Part shown: positions 59,456 to 64,000 of the stretch, piece by piece
How positions within the stretch are numbered: the first letter of the stretch is position 1
How the letters are laid out: each line of letters begins with the position of its first letter
NCBI RefSeq assembly: GCF_037975245.1
Contig: NC_092578.1
Span: forward strand, 622,001-686,000
Length of the DNA: 64,000 nt
DNA from: Apostichopus japonicus
Taxonomy: Eukaryota > Echinodermata > Holothuroidea > Aspidochirotida > Stichopodidae
Direction: 5' to 3'
Made by a program: the position numbers and the translations under genes
Notes under the pieces: model-generated
What the model was told of the DNA's origin: nothing
Database searches by the model: none
Seen by the model: the letters and a program-made list of their open reading frames with translations, nothing else

Positions 59456-61248
59456 AATAAAAGCAGCAGAAGCATTAAAAGTAAAATGTATTTAAGCGCT
59501 AAAATCTCTGAGAGAGCTTTCTGATTTGTACACCATTACTCTCCTTCTTTGCGAGTATGCACACCAAGTAAATGCTTCCGTAAAGTGACGTCAGTATATA
59601 TCCTAAAACTAAAATCCAATCAACTTTATTCTCAGACACCGAGTCTCAGATTCGACGGGTCAATGACTGAGTCGACCATAGTTTGCCCGCCATGTGAGTC
59701 TTCAATTGAGATTTATATTTTTACGAGGTGTTTTCTACTCTTACATATTTTTAAACTACCTCTCAATGCAATTCCATCTTCCTTAGAGGTTAGCGGCTCC
59801 AACGAGATACAAATAGTATAATCATTTCTGACGGAAACACTTTATCCAGTCTTTGAGAGTCCTTCCCTCCCGAGAGGGCGTTTGTGGTCTTCCGGTTAAC
59901 ATGAAGACACAGGTGGACCATTAACCATCTGTCCCACATTTATTAAATCAGTAACAGTACATCTATGAGTCACCTGAAATTTAACCTCAGCGTCGTCGAC
60001 TGCCGAAGAGGTTCAGAAATATCTAGATCACTGACCTGGGGTTCATCCACTTCTCACATACTGTTAGAATTTCAATTGAATGTTCGCTAGATTTTAGAGT
60101 TTTGATATAATGTGAACCGTGAACATGAATACACTCATGGTGTAGGCATGTGTTACGTTTAATTGTTATCATATGCACTGCGCATGCGTTGTTATTCTAT
60201 ACCTGTTGTATGTTAAGTTTTATTGTACGTAAGGTAATATGTGACAAATTAATGCCGTTACATGCTGTCACTAAATATGTCACAAAGACTTCAGTCTACC
60301 AACATACTCTCCTTTCACCTGTGTAACAAGATCGTATACTACTCACCCAATTCATAATTACAATAAAACTGATTTAAAAGATGGCACGGTAACAGAAAGT
60401 TGCCGAAAACAGAGATATGAGGCAAAAGCTCTGTATTAGGCCTGCATCATTAGGTACGGTATATCTGCGACTTGGAATGTGAAGAAAAATGGGTGATGCG
60501 CGTCTGTATTGCTTAACCTGAGACTGTACGCACATGCGCGGTAGAAAACAATGAAAAGAATATAATTTGCGAAACATAGCTGATCAAACGAATTTCAGTA
60601 TATATTTCGAACATTTTTCAAGATATGCTTACAGCCACACTATAACCATAAATGGAAGTTCTCGTCAAAGTATTGCAATCTTCGAGCAGCTTTCTTACAC
60701 GCAGAGTTTCGAGAATCGGTCATCTGACGCCATGTTGACTCCAGGGTGTGTCTTGTGTACTGTGTAATGTGTATTGTATATGGGCAAAGTAAATATGTAC
60801 CGTAATTTTAGAAGATAACAGTCGCGAAAATACTAATTTTTTGAGTGAAATATTTGTCATTGAGTAAAGTAACATTCCTGCAGATACACGTCCAATTGTG
60901 AAAACAGATGATACTGCTCTTATTTGTTAACAAATATATACTTGTACTACCCGACAACGTAAGCCGGCTTTATTTAGGAGCTAATAAATATTTGGTATTT
61001 GCTAACCTTTCGGGTGGAAACATTGCCTTTTATTTTCTCGCATTTCCAAGAAATGTATTGATTTCTTTCCCAATTAACCTAACTCTGCTATATACATCGG
61101 TTAAACGGTAATTCTAGAAAAAAAAACATCTAGAAAGAAAAAAACTCTTTAACTATTCAAAATTTTCTCGTAGAAATGACCGAATCACGTGATTCACGGT
61201 TTGTCTTCCGGGTATCAAAATATAGTCATTTGCCTCTCAAGGAAAAAA
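59456..61248. other. Gene-free stretch
   Basis: Holds one TGACGTCA palindrome (59586-59593) and an NRF1-type TGCGCATGCG (60179-60188), with CATGCGCGG further on near 60533. Frames of 66-90 codons are unrecognised. Confidence 0.35.
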
Positions 61249-61672
61249 AGCAACATCATAGAGGTGAACAAAGTTACATTTGGCAACATCACATGAAGGT
61301 GAACAATCTTACACAGGCAACACCATATAGAGGTGAACAAACTTACACAAGCAACATCATAGAGGTGAACACATTTACACATGCAACATCAGAGAGGTGA
61401 ACAAACTTACAATTGGCAACATCATAGAGGTGAACAAACTTATACAAGCAACATGATAGAGGTGAACAAACTTACACAAGCAACATCATATAGACGGGAA
61501 CAAACTTAAACAAGCAACATCATAGAGAGGTGAACAAACTTACACAAGCAACATCATATAGAGGTGAACAATCTTACGCAAGCTACATCATAGAGGTGAA
61601 CAAACTTACACAAGCAACATCACACAGGTGAACAAACTTACACAAGCAACATCATAGAGGTGAACATACTTA
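61249..61672. repeat. 31-35-bp minisatellite, about 13 copies
   Basis: The unit is AGAGGTGAACAAACTTACAC plus AAGCAACATCAT, with length differences from the number of TA or GA steps. Copies are more diverged than in the other arrays. Confidence 0.93.
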
Positions 61673-62187
61673 CGTACCAAATTATAAAGTGCTACCAAAT
61701 GGATTTCGTTTTCGTTACTACTTTCAATATCGGAAACTGCACTTGTTGACAACAATATAGTTTATCTTTGTCCTGCATAGATACTAAAATATCTGAAACC
61801 ATCGTATAAGAGACCAAATCCTTATCTTGACAATGTCACACTCGTTACTTCCGTCCTTTTCATTGACTTTATGGTGTAAAACTGACTTTATGTTAAATAC
61901 ATGATCACACCACGGGATCCCCAGGCAAGTTATTCGCCTACCACATCATCTTAATTAAAATTCGAGGAAAAGCAAAAATAACACATGACCGTACCAGACT
62001 TATATACATAGATTGAGTCGGAGACAAAATATTTATCTGCATTTGATATAAACTTCTTGGGATGATTTATAACGTGCGGAAACTGAGCAAATTTCCATTG
62101 AGCAAAATGTGGACCAAATATTTAGCCAACATGATATATACAACACCGATATACATATTATACTAAAATACGAACGTAGTTTACAGT
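61673..62187. other. Gene-free spacer
   Basis: Nothing recognised. Confidence 0.35.
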
Positions 62188-62227
62188 AGGGTGGGGGTGG
62201 GGGGTGGGGGTATAGTGGTAGTAGGGT
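62188..62227 (+). other. G-rich tract with G-quadruplex potential
   Basis: GGG, GGGGG, GGGGGG and GGGGG runs in close succession. Confidence 0.55.
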
Positions 62228-64000
62228 ATATTGCTCTCACTCCAAATGTTATGACTGTGAACCTGACAAATGTATACACCGTAGAATAGTGTGTTTGTTT
62301 GTTTGTTACTTTGTATGCGTGTTTGCTTTACTCATGCAGTATTTATTTATTAGTTCTCAGCCGATAGTGTGGATGGATATATCAAAGGCAAAGTATAGTT
62401 TCATACTTCATAAAATATCTTACATGACAATACAGTATACTATTGAAATGAATAAAGTGGGGCTAACTAGTCTATACGAACAGGTTATTAGAGTATGAAC
62501 GCCATCATCCCACTAATAACGTGTAAAGAATATACCTGGACTTTTGCAATAATTTATAGAGTAATGATCTAGTTTTGGAGTCCCTTTGGCTGTTTGTGCT
62601 TTTACAAAAGCTCCTCGGTTATAGCAGGGAGTTGTTTGAGTGTTTCGCCTCTATATGCCACTTTCAGACTCTCTGATCAGTCGAATGAAGATATTTAAAA
62701 TCTTTCACGATACATGTCTGATCATAACGCGAGATACAGAAACAGTACTGTCGTGATATATCTAACAAGCCTACGAGGCATTAATGTTGAACAGCACAGT
62801 TAACGTTTCCACTCATTCTTCAACACACATTATAATCAGTGCAAAGACATTGCAGAGCATTGATAGTTCCAGATCGATAGCTAGTTTACTTCTTACACCA
62901 AATATTTTGTAATATTATCTCTGTCTTACACACAAAAGGGCCGGTGAATGCGCGCTCCGCCACACGCACGTTTCTTACTAAATACGATTTCTTTAAGCGC
63001 ATTCGTTTTTTATACGAGTACACCCAAACATAGCGCTGCAAGTTATCTCTGGAGTACAGAGAAGTTACTTTACCGATGGTGACCAAAACTAAGAGTAGGG
63101 TAATGCTAGAAATCTGGCGCAATTGAGACGTTAATTCCAAGTAAGTAAAAGGGAATATAGTGTTTCTTACAAGATGTACCTATATGTAGGGAAAATGAAG
63201 TGAGAATCACACCAGAATATTCCATTTTGATTTGCAATAACGATATACCTTATTTGAAACATATACTAATACCGCAAAACCACAGCAAAAACCTAGACAC
63301 AATTTTCCGTCCCATCGGAGAAGAAAGTTATCACCTTCCGTTATGATGAGATAAAGTTGTGATGTTTAACCCATTACCTAATTTCATAATTCAGTCAGTC
63401 AGTTTTGATGTCACACAAAGAGAAGTGCGGTGCCATCGCCTTTAAACTATAGTACTGCTAAGATTGGTTGCAACTTTCTTGGAGAAAACGTTTTCTTTTC
63501 AAGCCGGGAAACATCGGCATCTCTTCCTTCAACTTAAGCCTAAATAGTCATAAACAGAAGAGAGAAAATTCTGCCGAATCACTCTTCACAGAGCCTCTGC
63601 AATTAGAGACTTAAGAATAAAGAATCATATAATCATATAAAATATTTAAATGTTTGGCGCAAACTTCTCAAGATAAGATCAATTAGGTTTACGGTAAACC
63701 AAATATGGAGTTGTTCTTTTTATTAGGTTTCTAAATGTTTCATGTATTTACAAACATTACTTAAGTGGGATCATGTATTTCTGTACCTACAAATGTCAAC
63801 ATGTGCCCCACGACTATCCATCAGTTTTACATAATAGATAGTCTAGTCTTAGCTGCAAGAATGCGATAATGGACAAGATGGTGAAACTCTGCCGCAATCA
63901 CGTCAAACTTACAAGAGAGATGAGACACCTCTCAGATTCATTGGAGGTTCCGGCTTTTCCACTGATTTTGCTTCAGAAACGTCCAACAGCTTCTCTGTAC
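62228..64000. other. Gene-free stretch to the window end
   Basis: A short TTTG repeat at about 62293-62306. Frames of 69 and 84 codons (62289-62498 plus, 62886-63140 minus) are unrecognised. A gene continuing past the window edge cannot be excluded. Confidence 0.35.

Overview
This looks like a window of animal nuclear DNA. It is AT-rich, dense in tandem repeats, and almost free of recognisable genes. There is no operon layout, no rRNA and no complete tRNA gene. The one convincing gene is split by GT-AG introns. The style of the repeats and the Harbinger transposon suggest a marine invertebrate, perhaps a non-vertebrate deuterostome such as an echinoderm, but nothing here fixes the phylum.

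The centrepiece is a complete PIF/Harbinger DNA transposon at 31710-35036 (3327 bp). It is flanked on both sides by the 3-bp target duplication TTA and ends in about 25-bp terminal inverted repeats. It carries one minus-strand transposase gene in three exons (34577-34216, 33859-33248, 33119-32753). The exons join in frame into 446 residues with an intact D-D-E triad (D207, D297, E334), and a TATA box and an AATAAA signal are correctly placed. Long subterminal arrays of the heptamer GGTCGAG/CTCGACC lie inside both ends. The Myb-like partner protein usual for Harbinger elements was not found. Intron 1 holds a separate, MITE-like GAGTAC-rich insert. All features point to a young and possibly still mobile copy.

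Tandem arrays fill about 8 kb: a 36-bp unit (355-1750), 47-51 bp (11247-11626), alternating 82/58 bp (16280-17285), 25 bp (25885-26420), an AT-rich array (35181-35672), 63 bp (38099-38854), 74 bp (45387-45850), 40 bp (53461-55948, about 62 copies without an indel) and 31-35 bp (61249-61672). Long TA microsatellites, two-copy duplications and thirteen poly-G or poly-C runs of 10-15 bases are scattered between them. Several arrays show higher-order structure, and some units contain hairpins.

Other items are a frameshifted 3' end of a non-LTR retrotransposon (23345-23525), a tRNA T-arm-like sequence at the end of one array (11627-11643), and four weak candidate coding pieces (3472-3774, 12341-12451, 52750-52974, 57580-57768). 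The perfect palindrome TGACGTCA occurs twelve times, against roughly one expected. No host gene could be named. The long gene-free stretches read as intergenic or intronic DNA.
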